Positions 9,944 to 18,704 of a stretch of DNA of 64,000 bases are shown here, piece by piece. Numbering within the stretch: position 1 is the stretch's first letter; every line of letters starts with the position of its first letter. The stretch covers positions 186,001-250,000 of the forward strand of contig CP065955.1 in assembly GCA_016126655.1 (NCBI GenBank), written 5' to 3'. The position numbers were made by a program, and so were the translations under genes. Below the pieces are notes generated by a model. The model made no database searches. It worked only from the letters and a program-made list of their open reading frames with translations, and had not been told where the DNA came from. The stretch is from Aerococcaceae bacterium zg-1292. GTDB lineage: Bacteria; Bacillota; Bacilli; Lactobacillales; Aerococcaceae.

Positions 9944-10123
9944 GTGAGTGAAGTAGATAAACTCCAACAACTTGAAGAAGAGACAGAAAATAATAGTGAA
10001 GAGAAAAAGACATGGACAGCAGTTTGTGTATCGACCGCTAAGCAATGCCAAATTTCTAAATGGGATGACCAAACAGACCGAGACGTATTTACTTTAATTT
10101 GCGAAAAATTCAAAGAAGACTGA
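9944..10123 (+). CDS. Putative class III lanthipeptide precursor (59 aa, GTG start)
   Basis: A small gene with a strong GAGGGGG ribosome site six bases before a GTG start. The product begins MSEVDKLQQLEEETENN: a short acidic leader with the V-D-K-L-Q-Q-L pattern known to be recognised by class III and IV synthetases. After a KK pair at 21-22 the likely core holds three cysteines, C28, C35 and C53, with Ser/Thr before each (T25-A-V-C, S30/T31 to C35, T50-L-I-C), suitable for lanthionine or methyllanthionine rings. The canonical labionin spacing SxxSx3C is absent. The stop is 10 bases before the synthetase gene, which supports the call strongly; ring pattern and activity are unknown. Confidence 0.78.
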   Translation: MSEVDKLQQLEEETENNSEEKKTWTAVCVSTAKQCQISKWDDQTDRDVFTLICEKFKED

Positions 10124-10133
10124 ATGTGAAAAG

Positions 10134-12554
10134 ATGAAATATCATATATTACGTGACGATGTACGAGCGATGAATGACACTGTGGAGCGCGATATTAAAC
10201 TCTTAGATGAGACAAATAGTCGCTTGTATCAACATAATGAATGGTGTTATGTGGAACAACCTACCGTGGTTTTACCTAGACAAGGCTTTAAGATTCATGT
10301 GTCGTGTACCGTAGATAATTATCAAGATGTCTTGGAGACGGTGTATGATTATTGTCGTACTGAACAGATTGTCTTTAAATATTTGTGCAATCTTAAGTTG
10401 CTAAAGCAATTATTATCCTCATTAGCTGAGCGAAGTTCAGGTGGTAAGTTTATCACCATCTATCCTGAAAATGAAGCCCAATTTGTAGCGATAATGCCAG
10501 CGTTACATGAACGCTTAATCGCATTTGATGGTCCGAAAATTATGTCAGACCGACGCTACTCTTTAGAAAACAAGGTATTGCATTATCGTTATGGTATTAT
10601 TCAAGGAAGTAAAAATGATTATTTGATAGACCCTGACGGTAAGATGTATGTTGATAAGCGAGTGCCGTACTTTGAATTGCCGCCATTTGTCGTTGACCCG
10701 TTTCCTAAAGAAGTGGTTGAAGCGCAGATGATTGGTAAAGAAGTCACCGTGACATCCGCAATTCAATTAAAGTTTTCGGGTGGCGTGTACCGAGCAGAGT
10801 ACAAAAACCAAGCAGTTATCTTAAAAGAGGCCCGAGCGTATACGAATAAAATCAGTGACGTATCACAAATTGATTTAAAGCAAAATGAAGCGCAAATGCT
10901 GAAGTATTTAGCTGACCACCAGGTGACGACAACGCCAGGATTTATAACAGCATTTGAAGAAGAGGACAATTATTACCTTGTTGAGGAAGCAAAACCTGGG
11001 CTTCCTATCTCTAGATGGCGCGAAGACAATTATCAAAAAGTATTAGAGAAAATACCGCAAGTAAAAACAATATTGACTACTCTAGTTCAGGCTGTAGCAG
11101 AATTACACGCATTGGGTGTTGTTATCGGTGATTTGTCGCAGGAAAATATATTAATCGACGGCACAACAATTTACTTTATTGATGTCGAACAATCGTATTT
11201 TGAAAGTGAGGGCACGCAGCTAGCCTTTTTTAGTAATGGCTTTTACGACCACCGCTTGTTCCAACAAAAAGCCTTTATGCGTGATTGGATGCAATTAGCG
11301 TATGTGGTGATGAGCTTGTTTACGAAAAGTAATTTCACGATAAGTTTATTGCAGCAACCGAGTTTGACAATCTTTTATAAAGAAGCAGCGGATAGTCACC
11401 TGCCAGTCTTCATTGTTGAATTGGTGAAGTATTTATTTTCAAGCGAGGATAAAAGCGTGTCTGACTTGCTCACAATGATTCAATCAAAATCGGGTGACGA
11501 AGTTTTCACTTATACACCCAATCAGTCAATTAGCATCAACGAATTTTATCAGGATATCAAGCAATCAGTAAGTAAGTTAGATGAGTTTCCAGTGTGTTTG
11601 TCGAATAAGACCAGCATGAATTATGTCAATGGTCGCTTAGGTATCTATGACTTACTGGATATTCAACCGTCGACAGCCGATTTAGAACAGGGTTTGCAAG
11701 GCAATTTATGTGACTACCTATCAACGTTAATGTATTTATATCGGCGTCAAGATAAGGATTGGATTGCACGATACGAGGGACAACTTAGTAGACAATCGGT
11801 AACCCATCCGCCGGAATTTAAAGGGATTTTTGACGGTGATGCTGCAGTCGCCTTATTAGCGTCTCAACTTTATCGTATGAGCTACCAATCAATTTACAGT
11901 CACATCGAAAATCGGTACCGAAATGATTTAGCACAGTTTTGGCAACAAGAAATGCGTACAAACTCCTATCGGATGTGCTTGAATGATGGTGTGCTCGGCT
12001 ATCTCTATTATTTACTGAACTCTGCTACGATTGCACCGGATGAGACCTATGTGACGCAAGTGTTAACAGCAGTCATCGCGCAGGGACTGGTTATCGACAA
12101 ACAGAAAATTGGATTAAGAATTCGCAAAAACAGTTCGATTATTTCACCATATTTGTATAATGGACATTTAGGCTTAATCATGACATTGATTGCATTTCGC
12201 AACCGGTTTGACAGTCATGTGTTTGACGATGTACTACAACAAATGGCTGAAAATATCTATCAACCTTGTCAAGGAGGCTCGTTGTTATATGGGAGTGCCG
12301 GTTTTGGGTTGGTGGCGCTTGCGTTATATGAGACTTTTGGCGGTGAACAGTACTTAGATGCACTCGTTTCAAGTATAAAGGACTGTATAATGCGAGTCGT
12401 GTCGGTTAAGGACGAATTATATTTATTGTCGCCTACCTTTCACCGTGTGGGTGCTGATGTAGGATTTGGGCTTTCGGGCATTATGTATTTGTTAGAGAGG
12501 ATGAGAGAAAATGAGAAATGTCAAAAAATTATGGAAATGGTTATCTCCGTATAA
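10134..12554 (+). CDS. Class III lanthionine synthetase LanKC
   Basis: An 806-residue three-domain enzyme that would phosphorylate Ser/Thr of the precursor, eliminate phosphate and cyclise with Cys. Residues 1-210 are the lyase-like domain. A protein-kinase domain begins near residue 213 (FSGGVYRAEYKN with VILKEA carrying the lysine); its catalytic loop is GDLSQENILI near 332 and the metal site DVE near 348. Residues about 500-806 are a LanC-like cyclase. The LanC zinc ligands (Cys and Cys-His-Gly) are not present; the matching segment reads GGSLLYGSAGFG. That absence separates class III from class IV. The ribosome site is weak, suggesting coupling to the precursor, and the exporter gene overlaps its end by 44 bases. 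Confidence 0.9.
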   Translation: MKYHILRDDVRAMNDTVERDIKLLDETNSRLYQHNEWCYVEQPTVVLPRQGFKIHVSCTVDNYQDVLETVYDYCRTEQIVFKYLCNLKLLKQLLSSLAERSSGGKFITIYPENEAQFVAIMPALHERLIAFDGPKIMSDRRYSLENKVLHYRYGIIQGSKNDYLIDPDGKMYVDKRVPYFELPPFVVDPFPKEVVEAQMIGKEVTVTSAIQLKFSGGVYRAEYKNQAVILKEARAYTNKISDVSQIDLKQNEAQMLKYLADHQVTTTPGFITAFEEEDNYYLVEEAKPGLPISRWREDNYQKVLEKIPQVKTILTTLVQAVAELHALGVVIGDLSQENILIDGTTIYFIDVEQSYFESEGTQLAFFSNGFYDHRLFQQKAFMRDWMQLAYVVMSLFTKSNFTISLLQQPSLTIFYKEAADSHLPVFIVELVKYLFSSEDKSVSDLLTMIQSKSGDEVFTYTPNQSISINEFYQDIKQSVSKLDEFPVCLSNKTSMNYVNGRLGIYDLLDIQPSTADLEQGLQGNLCDYLSTLMYLYRRQDKDWIARYEGQLSRQSVTHPPEFKGIFDGDAAVALLASQLYRMSYQSIYSHIENRYRNDLAQFWQQEMRTNSYRMCLNDGVLGYLYYLLNSATIAPDETYVTQVLTAVIAQGLVIDKQKIGLRIRKNSSIISPYLYNGHLGLIMTLIAFRNRFDSHVFDDVLQQMAENIYQPCQGGSLLYGSAGFGLVALALYETFGGEQYLDALVSSIKDCIMRVVSVKDELYLLSPTFHRVGADVGFGLSGIMYLLERMRENEKCQKIMEMVISV

Positions 12555-14154
12555 ATTAAGGTTGTTGTGGACGACTTTACTGGCGGTGACAGATTCTGTA
12601 GCGATGGTACTAGCAGCTTTAACGGTTGCAAATATCTTAAATGCTATTGTCCAATTAGATCAAGCGGCTTTTGTTCGAGCAAGTGTGCTGTCAACCGCAT
12701 TCTTTGGATTAGGTATTATTACGACTTATTTATATAATGCGAATGTTGCCATCTTGAATGAATCGGTCGTAGCCGATATTCGCCGAGCAAGTTTGAAGGC
12801 TTTTGAGCAGTCTGAGTTTCAAACATTTCATAAGGACAAGTCTGAAAATTACGCAGCAAGTATGGTGACGGAATTAGATATTATCTCTACACGTAGTTTG
12901 TCTTCGTTTTTCAAAATTGTATCGAATGTTTCAAATTTAGTAGCGAGTATTATTGGTTTGACTTACCTGCACATATCTTTAGTTATCATCTCATTTGTTT
13001 TAGCAACATTAATGTTTACCATTCCTGGTTTATTTCAAAAGCGGATGCAAGAAATGGCGCAAAAAGTGGCAGATAGTAATAGTACTTTACTCGTTAAGAT
13101 GAGTCATTGGCTCGCAGGTTTCTCGATTTTAAATGATTATGACGCCAAGCAACTGTTAAGAGAGCAATTGACAGCACCGATTGATGATGTCAAAGCAGTG
13201 AAGATTGCTGATGGTAAGTTGGCGGCCATTGTGTCAGCTGTCTCAATGATGTTATCGATGTTTGCCCAAATCGGGATGATTGTCTTTACTGGATTATTGG
13301 CATTAAAACAATTAGTACCAGCGGGTGCGATTTTGAGTACCGGTAATTTGGCGGGCATGATTTTTGGACCACTCAGTGCCTTAACCGTGTACATCAGCCA
13401 GTTCCAATCAGGATTTGGAACATTAGACAAAATCGAAGCGATGATTGCTCAACTAAAAGGACAACCGACAGGACAAGTTGCGCAATTAGGTGACACAAAC
13501 GCGATAACCATTCAGTCACGAGATTTATTGGTTACGTTTGATGATGGTAGAATGGTTCAATTACCGAATCTTTCACTCGTGGGTAAACGTCATTATGCCA
13601 TTGTTGGTCCGTCAGGTATCGGTAAGTCAGTATTTTTAGGCTTATTATCTAAAAATATTCACCAGTATGAAGGACATCTTCAGTTGAATCACCAAGAAGT
13701 AAAAGAATTGACAGAACGCTCTGTCAAAGACTTAATTGCCTATGTGCCGCAGAGTACCTATATTTTTAATTTGTCAGCCAAAGAAAATATTTTGTTAGGC
13801 AATACAGATATTTCTCCGGAACATTATCAAGCAGTCGTTGCACGCGCTGGGTTAGACAGTGTGTTTGCTTCGTGGCCACAAGGCGATGCGACACTTATCG
13901 GTGATGCGCATCACAGTATTTCCGGCGGGCAAGCACAACGGATTGGCATTGCTCGTGCATTGTTAAGTGCCAAGCCAATCATGTTGTTAGACGAAGTGAC
14001 AGCTAATTTGGACCGTACCACAGCACACGAGATTGAAAAAACAATTCATGCTTTTGATGACCGCTTAACGATTAGCGTGACCCATCATTTAGATGAGACG
14101 AATCAAGCGTTCTATGATGAAGTGATTGATTTTTGTCACGAAGCCAAGGTGTAA
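12511..14154 (+). CDS. ABC exporter of the lanthipeptide cluster (LanT-like)
   Basis: A 547-residue half-transporter with fused membrane and ATPase domains. About six membrane helices occupy residues 15-300; the ATPase has Walker A GPSGIGKS near 366, signature ISGGQAQRIGIARALL near 470 and Walker B IMLLDEVTANLD near 490. No N-terminal C39 peptidase is present, so leader removal must be done by another protease. Overlap with the synthetase gene implies one transcript. The job of exporting the modified peptide is inferred from position. No dedicated immunity gene follows. Confidence 0.88.
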   Translation: MRNVKKLWKWLSPYKLRLLWTTLLAVTDSVAMVLAALTVANILNAIVQLDQAAFVRASVLSTAFFGLGIITTYLYNANVAILNESVVADIRRASLKAFEQSEFQTFHKDKSENYAASMVTELDIISTRSLSSFFKIVSNVSNLVASIIGLTYLHISLVIISFVLATLMFTIPGLFQKRMQEMAQKVADSNSTLLVKMSHWLAGFSILNDYDAKQLLREQLTAPIDDVKAVKIADGKLAAIVSAVSMMLSMFAQIGMIVFTGLLALKQLVPAGAILSTGNLAGMIFGPLSALTVYISQFQSGFGTLDKIEAMIAQLKGQPTGQVAQLGDTNAITIQSRDLLVTFDDGRMVQLPNLSLVGKRHYAIVGPSGIGKSVFLGLLSKNIHQYEGHLQLNHQEVKELTERSVKDLIAYVPQSTYIFNLSAKENILLGNTDISPEHYQAVVARAGLDSVFASWPQGDATLIGDAHHSISGGQAQRIGIARALLSAKPIMLLDEVTANLDRTTAHEIEKTIHAFDDRLTISVTHHLDETNQAFYDEVIDFCHEAKV

Positions 14155-14170
14155 ATTTAATGACAAGGAG

Positions 14171-14199
14171 GCAAGTTGTTTAGGCAGCTTGCTTTTTTA
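14171..14199 (+). terminator. Terminator of the lanthipeptide operon
   Basis: GCAAG pairs with CTTGC, extended by TG/CA with one bulge, followed by TTTTTT. Confidence 0.7.
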
Positions 14200-14246
14200 G
14201 TGATGCCATCCGATTAATGAATGAAAGTTGAAAAATGGCGATAAAT

Positions 14247-14461
14247 CCTGAATTCCCGGATACATAACGATTTCACAGAAAATAATTAGTTTGTTTTCGA
14301 AAAATCGTTGATATTTCAACGTTTAAAAGAAAGCGAAAAATGATTTCATCGTTACGTCGGAGACAACGCATAACTATATAAAAATTGTATTTAACCAGCT
14401 AAAAACATTGATAAATCAACATTAATTGTGATTATCCTGTTTATGTGTTCGGGAATTCAGG
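14247..14461. mobile_element. 215-bp MITE related to the IS1634-like element
   Basis: The block begins CCTGAATTCCCG and ends CGGGAATTCAGG, the same terminal sequence as the two full IS copies at 39356 and 48876. It is flanked by a perfect 6-bp direct repeat, ATAAAT, at 14241-14246 and 14462-14467, the same duplication length as those copies. It has no coding frame. It is therefore a non-autonomous element most likely moved by that transposase. Confidence 0.9.
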
Positions 14462-14540
14462 ATAAATTAATGATTAGCTGAGAAGACTTTCGGTTTCAGT
14501 TATTAGCTAATTTTTCGCTGGAGTTAACATCTTAGTGGCG

Positions 14541-14853
14541 AGCGAAATTGATAACGAAGACGCTGAAATGATTGAGGCCTATTTATTAAGAGCTAGTCGA
14601 GACAGAGGATGGTTTTCGTGTGACAAAGACAGTGTTTGAAAGTCGCCCAGTTTATATACGAAAGCCAAGTTATATCGAGGGACATTTGTTAATCTGTTTT
14701 GTTGCCTGAGCATTCATGTGTTTACTGCAATAGTCAATTCAGTGGAAAATGAGTCCGCGAAAAATAGTAGAAGTATTCAATAGTATCGAAGCAACCCCTT
14801 TAGTTCAAGGCTTTTATCGTGTTCAAGAAGCAGAACAAATATTTAAGCATTAA
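14541..14853 (+). pseudogene. Decayed IS1634/IS4-type transposase C-terminal fragment
   Basis: Two adjoining frames read AEMIEAYLLRASRDRG and then VFESRPVYIRKPSYIEGHL-LICFVA, followed after a TGA and a TAG by KIVEVFNSIEATPLVQGFYR. This resembles the C-terminal end of IS1634-family transposases (the stretch with the Arg-Pro-Val-Tyr motif and the HFLICF-like helix). A frameshift near 14610 and two stop codons make it a relic. Its closeness to the MITE suggests an older IS copy once stood here. Confidence 0.65.
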
Positions 14854-14861
14854 CTGGACAA

Positions 14862-14963
14862 AAGGCGTTGTGTGTATTGAAGAAATATATGCATACACAA
14901 CACCTTTTCAGTGACAAAAACCTCTAGCAAAGCCTGATATAACAGCTTTTTTAGAGGCTTTTC
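14862..14963 (+). terminator. Two terminator-like hairpins
   Basis: The first pairs GTTGTGTGTAT with ATACACAAC and ends in TTTT (14862-14910). The second pairs CCTCTA with TAGAGG and ends in TTTT (14921-14963). They lie downstream of the transposase debris and probably derive from a lost gene. Confidence 0.6.
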
Positions 14964-15192
14964 TACATTGTTGGTGATAAACTTTTGACATCAAGCAATT
15001 AGGCGGGCTTCAAATACTCCCCATTATTCCAAGTCCATTAGACAAGCCCAAATGACTCACTAATTTACCTGGTAGTGAGCCGATTTTTAGCTCAAGGCGT
15101 GTTTTGTGGTGTTCCCATATTTAGATACTTCTACAGATTTACGCTAAGCACTTATCTCGCTTATCCCCGTTGGAACAGGCGGTGTTTTTTGT
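14964..15192. other. Intergenic DNA, nothing recognised
   Basis: No gene, RNA or repeat was recognised here. Stops are frequent in all frames; it may be further decayed insertion-sequence DNA. Confidence 0.5.
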
Positions 15193-15292
15193 TATAATCA
15201 AAAGCGACGCAAGTAGAAACAGCCATAAATAGATTACAAAGGTGCCTTTACGTACTAGAAAACGCACTCTATAAAGGCGAGGTAATGGCTGT
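15193..15292 (+). promoter_or_regulatory. -10 box and structured 5' leader before the HAD gene
   Basis: TATAAT at 15193-15198 is followed by a leader with two nested stems: outer ACAGCCAT (15219-15226) with ATGGCTGT (15285-15292) and inner GCCTTTA (15244-15250) with TAAAGGC (15272-15278). It lacks a T run, so it is not a simple terminator. I cannot match it to a known riboswitch class. Confidence 0.5.
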
Positions 15293-15319
15293 GTGAGTGA
15301 ACTAGAAAGGGATAGTGAT

Positions 15320-16138
15320 ATGATTAAATTATTAGCAATTGATTTAGATGGAACATTTTTAACGGATACCAAAGAAGTGCTCGCTGAAAACGTTGAAGCC
15401 GTACACCGTGTAGCCCAACAAGGTGTGAAAGTTGTCATCTGTACCGGTCGGACATTACCAGGTGCGCGCCGGTTTATTGAGGCGATTGGCTTAGAACAAG
15501 ATGACGACTATATCATTTTACAAAATGGTGCAGCGACACATCGTCTGCCTGATTATTCATTGGTAGCAACGACATATCAGCCAGCTGCTAGCCGTGAAGC
15601 ACTTATGGACTTTTTCTTTGATACACGCAGTGCTGATATTCAGATTGTAGCGTTTGATAGAGACCATTTATTTTTAATCGAAGACGAGATACCGAGTGAG
15701 AGTGTGATAAAGGACTCACAAACCTTACAAACAGCGATTACCCCTATCTCTCGAGCAGATTTTTTACAGCTGGATAATATCTTAAAAATGATGGTGCTCG
15801 GACCCAAAGAGGTATTGGATGAGTGGGCTAACGGCATCAGCGATACATTGCGTGAGCAATTCAGTGTGGTACGCAGTCAACCAGTCATTATCGAGTTTCT
15901 ATCACCGAATACGAATAAGGCGACCGCATTAAAACAGTTATCGCAATCACTCGGTATTGATGTTACTGACGTAATGGCAATTGGCGATGAGCAAAATGAT
16001 ATCGAAATGCTAAAGTGGGCACATCATTCAGTTGCCATGGGTAACGCCTCTGATGAGATAAAAGCCTTGACGCGCTACACAACCAGTACGAACAACGAAG
16101 CCGGTGTTGCGGCGATTATCAATCGTTTAATTGGCTAA
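15320..16138 (+). CDS. Cof-type HAD-superfamily sugar-phosphate phosphatase
   Basis: A 272-residue cytoplasmic phosphatase of the Cof/YidA type (HAD IIB cap), usually acting on sugar phosphates or flavin phosphates. Motif I is LAIDLDGTFL at the N-terminus, motif II VICTGRT, motif III the lysine region NTNKATALKQL, and motif IV MAIGDEQNDIEML. ATG at 15320 is chosen because GAAAGGGA precedes it; a longer GTG frame from 15293 begins inside the leader stem. It stands alone between insertion debris and the L,D-transpeptidase gene. Confidence 0.9.
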   Translation: MIKLLAIDLDGTFLTDTKEVLAENVEAVHRVAQQGVKVVICTGRTLPGARRFIEAIGLEQDDDYIILQNGAATHRLPDYSLVATTYQPAASREALMDFFFDTRSADIQIVAFDRDHLFLIEDEIPSESVIKDSQTLQTAITPISRADFLQLDNILKMMVLGPKEVLDEWANGISDTLREQFSVVRSQPVIIEFLSPNTNKATALKQLSQSLGIDVTDVMAIGDEQNDIEMLKWAHHSVAMGNASDEIKALTRYTTSTNNEAGVAAIINRLIG

Positions 16139-16248
16139 AATTCACAAATGTTGAGCATGACATTACACATATTATTCAAAGATTATTCATAATTCTGTGA
16201 TACTCTTTTAGTGTAAGTAAGGGTGTCGCATTTGGGGGATTAATTTGC

Positions 16249-16254
16249 TATAAT
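16249..16254 (+). promoter_or_regulatory. Extended -10 of the L,D-transpeptidase gene
   Basis: TATAAT preceded by TGC gives an extended -10 about 35 bases before the GTG start; no good -35 is seen. Confidence 0.5.
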
Positions 16255-16289
16255 TGACGACGCATGAAAGATTGGGAAGGAGTGATAAA

Positions 16290-17669
16290 GTGAAAAAGAC
16301 ACTATTAATTAGTTTTGTCACTTTATTATTATTGGGAGTTGGGTATAGTGTCGGTATCGGTTATTACGCCGAAAAGTTTCAAGCTAATACAAAATTTGGA
16401 GCCATTGATATTAGTAATTTAACACTGGATGAAGCGCTGAAAAAGATTAAGGCAGATTTGAGTACAGCGAAAATCAAAGTGACTGAAAATGGTAAAGAAT
16501 TAGGTACGTTGACATTAGAAGAATTAAAAGGCAAAGTAAACGCTAAAGAAGTGTTAACGGCTGCCTATCAATCACAAGATCCAACACTATGGATTAAAGG
16601 ATTTTTTGCATCAAAAGAATATGATAATTTGTTGTTAAATAAAGTAAAAATTGCCGATGAAGATTTAACAGCCGGCTTACAAAAATTAGGTATCAATAAT
16701 GCGGAACGAAAAGCAGCCAAAGATGCATCAATTCAGTACTCAGATGCACGTGGCTATTATGTCGAAGAAGCGGAGTCAGGTAATCAATTGGATTTAGAGA
16801 AAGTAAAAGCAATGATTGTTAAAGGAATTCAAAATGGTGAGGAGTCCATTGAAGTCAATACTGCTTATTTAGAACCAAAGCTTAAAGCAAATGATGAAAA
16901 AATTACTTCAACCATGGAAAAAATTGAAAAATTTGCGAGCACGAAGATTACTTTACAAATTTCAGGTGATGAAGTCACCGTGCCTAAAGAAGAGATTTTA
17001 AAATGGATTCATTTTGATGGCAAGAACAATATCGTTGCCGATAAAGAAGCGGCGCAAGCGTATGTTAAAACATTGAATGAAAAGTATGCAACTTACAATA
17101 AGACGCGTCAATTCTCTAGTACATTACAAGGAACGGTCACCGTGCAACCCGGTACATTAGGCTGGTCCATTGATAGTGAATCAGAAGCCGCTCAATTAGC
17201 AAAAGACTTAGAAGCAGGTAAAGATGTCAAACGTGAACCTGCCATTGTCGGTACCGGCTATGGTAAAGAAGGCGACGACATCGGTGGGACTTATGTAGAA
17301 GTAGATATGCAAAACCAAATGATGTATGTTTACAAAGACTACGAACAAGTTTTGTCCACAGCGATTGTAACCGGGATGGCAGGCTCTTCTGAAACCATTC
17401 CAGGTGCTTATGCGATTTGGAATAAGGAGCGTAATGCGACATTAGTTGGTACACGTGTTCAAACAGGTACAGACTATCGCCAGCCGGTTGCTTATTGGAT
17501 GCCATTTGATACAACGGGTCAAGGGATTCATGATGCGAGTTGGCAATCCAATTTTGGAGGCGACGCCTACTTATATGCTGGCTCTCAAGGATGTATCAAT
17601 ACACCGCCAGAAGTGATGGCTGTGTTATTCTCAATTGTAGAAGTCGGAACACCGGTGATTATTTTCTAA
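16290..17669 (+). CDS. L,D-transpeptidase (YkuD domain) with peptidoglycan-binding modules
   Basis: A 459-residue membrane-anchored wall enzyme. The start is GTG at 16290 after GGGAAGGAG. Residues 1-25 form one N-terminal membrane segment (LLISFVTLLLLGVGYSVGIG). Two repeated peptidoglycan-binding-type domains follow (residues about 30-330). The C-terminal YkuD domain holds the catalytic motif with histidine in GIHDASW and the nucleophile cysteine in GSQGCIN; the usual SHGC appears as SQGC. It would form or exchange 3-3 crosslinks or attach proteins to peptidoglycan outside the membrane. It has its own promoter and terminator. Confidence 0.9.
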   Translation: MKKTLLISFVTLLLLGVGYSVGIGYYAEKFQANTKFGAIDISNLTLDEALKKIKADLSTAKIKVTENGKELGTLTLEELKGKVNAKEVLTAAYQSQDPTLWIKGFFASKEYDNLLLNKVKIADEDLTAGLQKLGINNAERKAAKDASIQYSDARGYYVEEAESGNQLDLEKVKAMIVKGIQNGEESIEVNTAYLEPKLKANDEKITSTMEKIEKFASTKITLQISGDEVTVPKEEILKWIHFDGKNNIVADKEAAQAYVKTLNEKYATYNKTRQFSSTLQGTVTVQPGTLGWSIDSESEAAQLAKDLEAGKDVKREPAIVGTGYGKEGDDIGGTYVEVDMQNQMMYVYKDYEQVLSTAIVTGMAGSSETIPGAYAIWNKERNATLVGTRVQTGTDYRQPVAYWMPFDTTGQGIHDASWQSNFGGDAYLYAGSQGCINTPPEVMAVLFSIVEVGTPVIIF

Positions 17670-17710
17670 GCGGCCGGCATCAATGATGTGAAAATTTAAA
17701 GGATTAGTTG

Positions 17711-17757
17711 CCAGACAGTGTCTTGATTTTGATTGAGCGCTGTCTGGTGTCATTTTT
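17711..17757 (+). terminator. Intrinsic terminator after the L,D-transpeptidase gene
   Basis: CCAGACAG pairs with CTGTCTGG; a T run follows at 17753-17757. Confidence 0.8.
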
Positions 17758-17831
17758 CATAGAAAAGTTGAGTTCAGCATACCATTACTTGACAAATTGT
17801 GAGGCTTATCACGGATTTCATCCAATAAATT

Positions 17832-17859
17832 TTGACTAATGCGCTGAAATCGGTATAAT
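17832..17859 (+). promoter_or_regulatory. Promoter of the walRK operon
   Basis: TTGACT at 17832-17837, 16-base spacer, TATAAT at 17854-17859, leaving a leader of about 130 bases before walR. A second TTGACA at 17789 lacks a matching -10. Confidence 0.7.
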
Positions 17860-17996
17860 AGAGATGATTAGGACAAATGGATAGGATTACAATTTGTTTC
17901 TAATAGCTTTAAACATAGATGATATAGTTAAATGGAAAATAGTGGCAAGACGATGATGTTTGAACCACTCAACAGATAACGCAAGGAGGAATTGCA

Positions 17997-18704
17997 ATGA
18001 AAAAGATTCTCGTAGTTGATGATGAAAAAGCGATTTCGGATATTATTGCCTTTAATTTACAAAATGAAGGCTATGATGTAGAAACAGCCTACGATGGGCA
18101 AGCGGGCCTCGATAAATTTAGTGAAGTCAACCCTGATTTGGTATTACTTGATTTAATGTTACCTAAAATTGATGGTTTAGAAGTTTGCCGTGAAATACGA
18201 AAAACTAGTTCAGTGCCGATTATTATGTTAACGGCTAAAGACTCTGAAATTGATAAAGTATTAGGTCTTGAGTTAGGTGCCGATGATTATGTGACTAAAC
18301 CATTCTCAAACCGTGAATTGATTGCGCGTGTGAAAGCGAACTTGCGTCGTAATGGTAATCGTGATACGCAAGATGAACAAAATAACTCGAATGAAATTGT
18401 TATCGGTGAATTAACGATTCATCAAGATGCCTATATTATCTCAAAACGCGGCGTTGAAATTGAATTAACGCACCGTGAATTTGAATTATTGCATTATTTA
18501 GCAAAACATACCGGTCAAGTGATGACACGTGAGCATCTACTTGAGACCGTTTGGGGCTACGATTATTTTGGTGATGTTCGTACGGTTGACGTGACTGTTC
18601 GTCGTCTACGTGAAAAAATTGAAGACGCACCGAGTCATCCGACCTATATTGTTACACGTCGTGGTGTCGGCTACTTCTTAAAGACACCGGAACAGGATGC
18701 TTAA
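17997..18704 (+). CDS. walR: Cell-wall response regulator WalR (YycF)
   Basis: An OmpR-family regulator of 235 residues. The receiver domain has the acidic pair D8-D9, phospho-acceptor D52 in LVLLDLMLP and the KPF lysine; the C-terminal winged helix has [22 protein letters not shown] and [13 protein letters not shown]. WalR controls peptidoglycan hydrolases and is usually essential in low-GC Gram-positives. An AAGGAGGAA ribosome site precedes the start. The kinase gene overlaps by eight bases. Confidence 0.97.
   Translation: MKKILVVDDEKAISDIIAFNLQNEGYDVETAYDGQAGLDKFSEVNPDLVLLDLMLPKIDGLEVCREIRKTSSVPIIMLTAKDSEIDKVLGLELGADDYVTKPFSNRELIARVKANLRRNGNRDTQDEQNNSNEIVIGELTIHQDAYIISKRGVEIELTHREFELLHYLAKHTGQVMTREHLLETVWGYDYFGDVRTVDVTVRRLREKIEDAPSHPTYIVTRRGVGYFLKTPEQDA

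Noticed and set aside
10134..12554. Class IV (LanL) synthetase instead of class III
   Set aside because: The cyclase domain lacks the Cys and Cys-His-Gly zinc ligands that define LanL.
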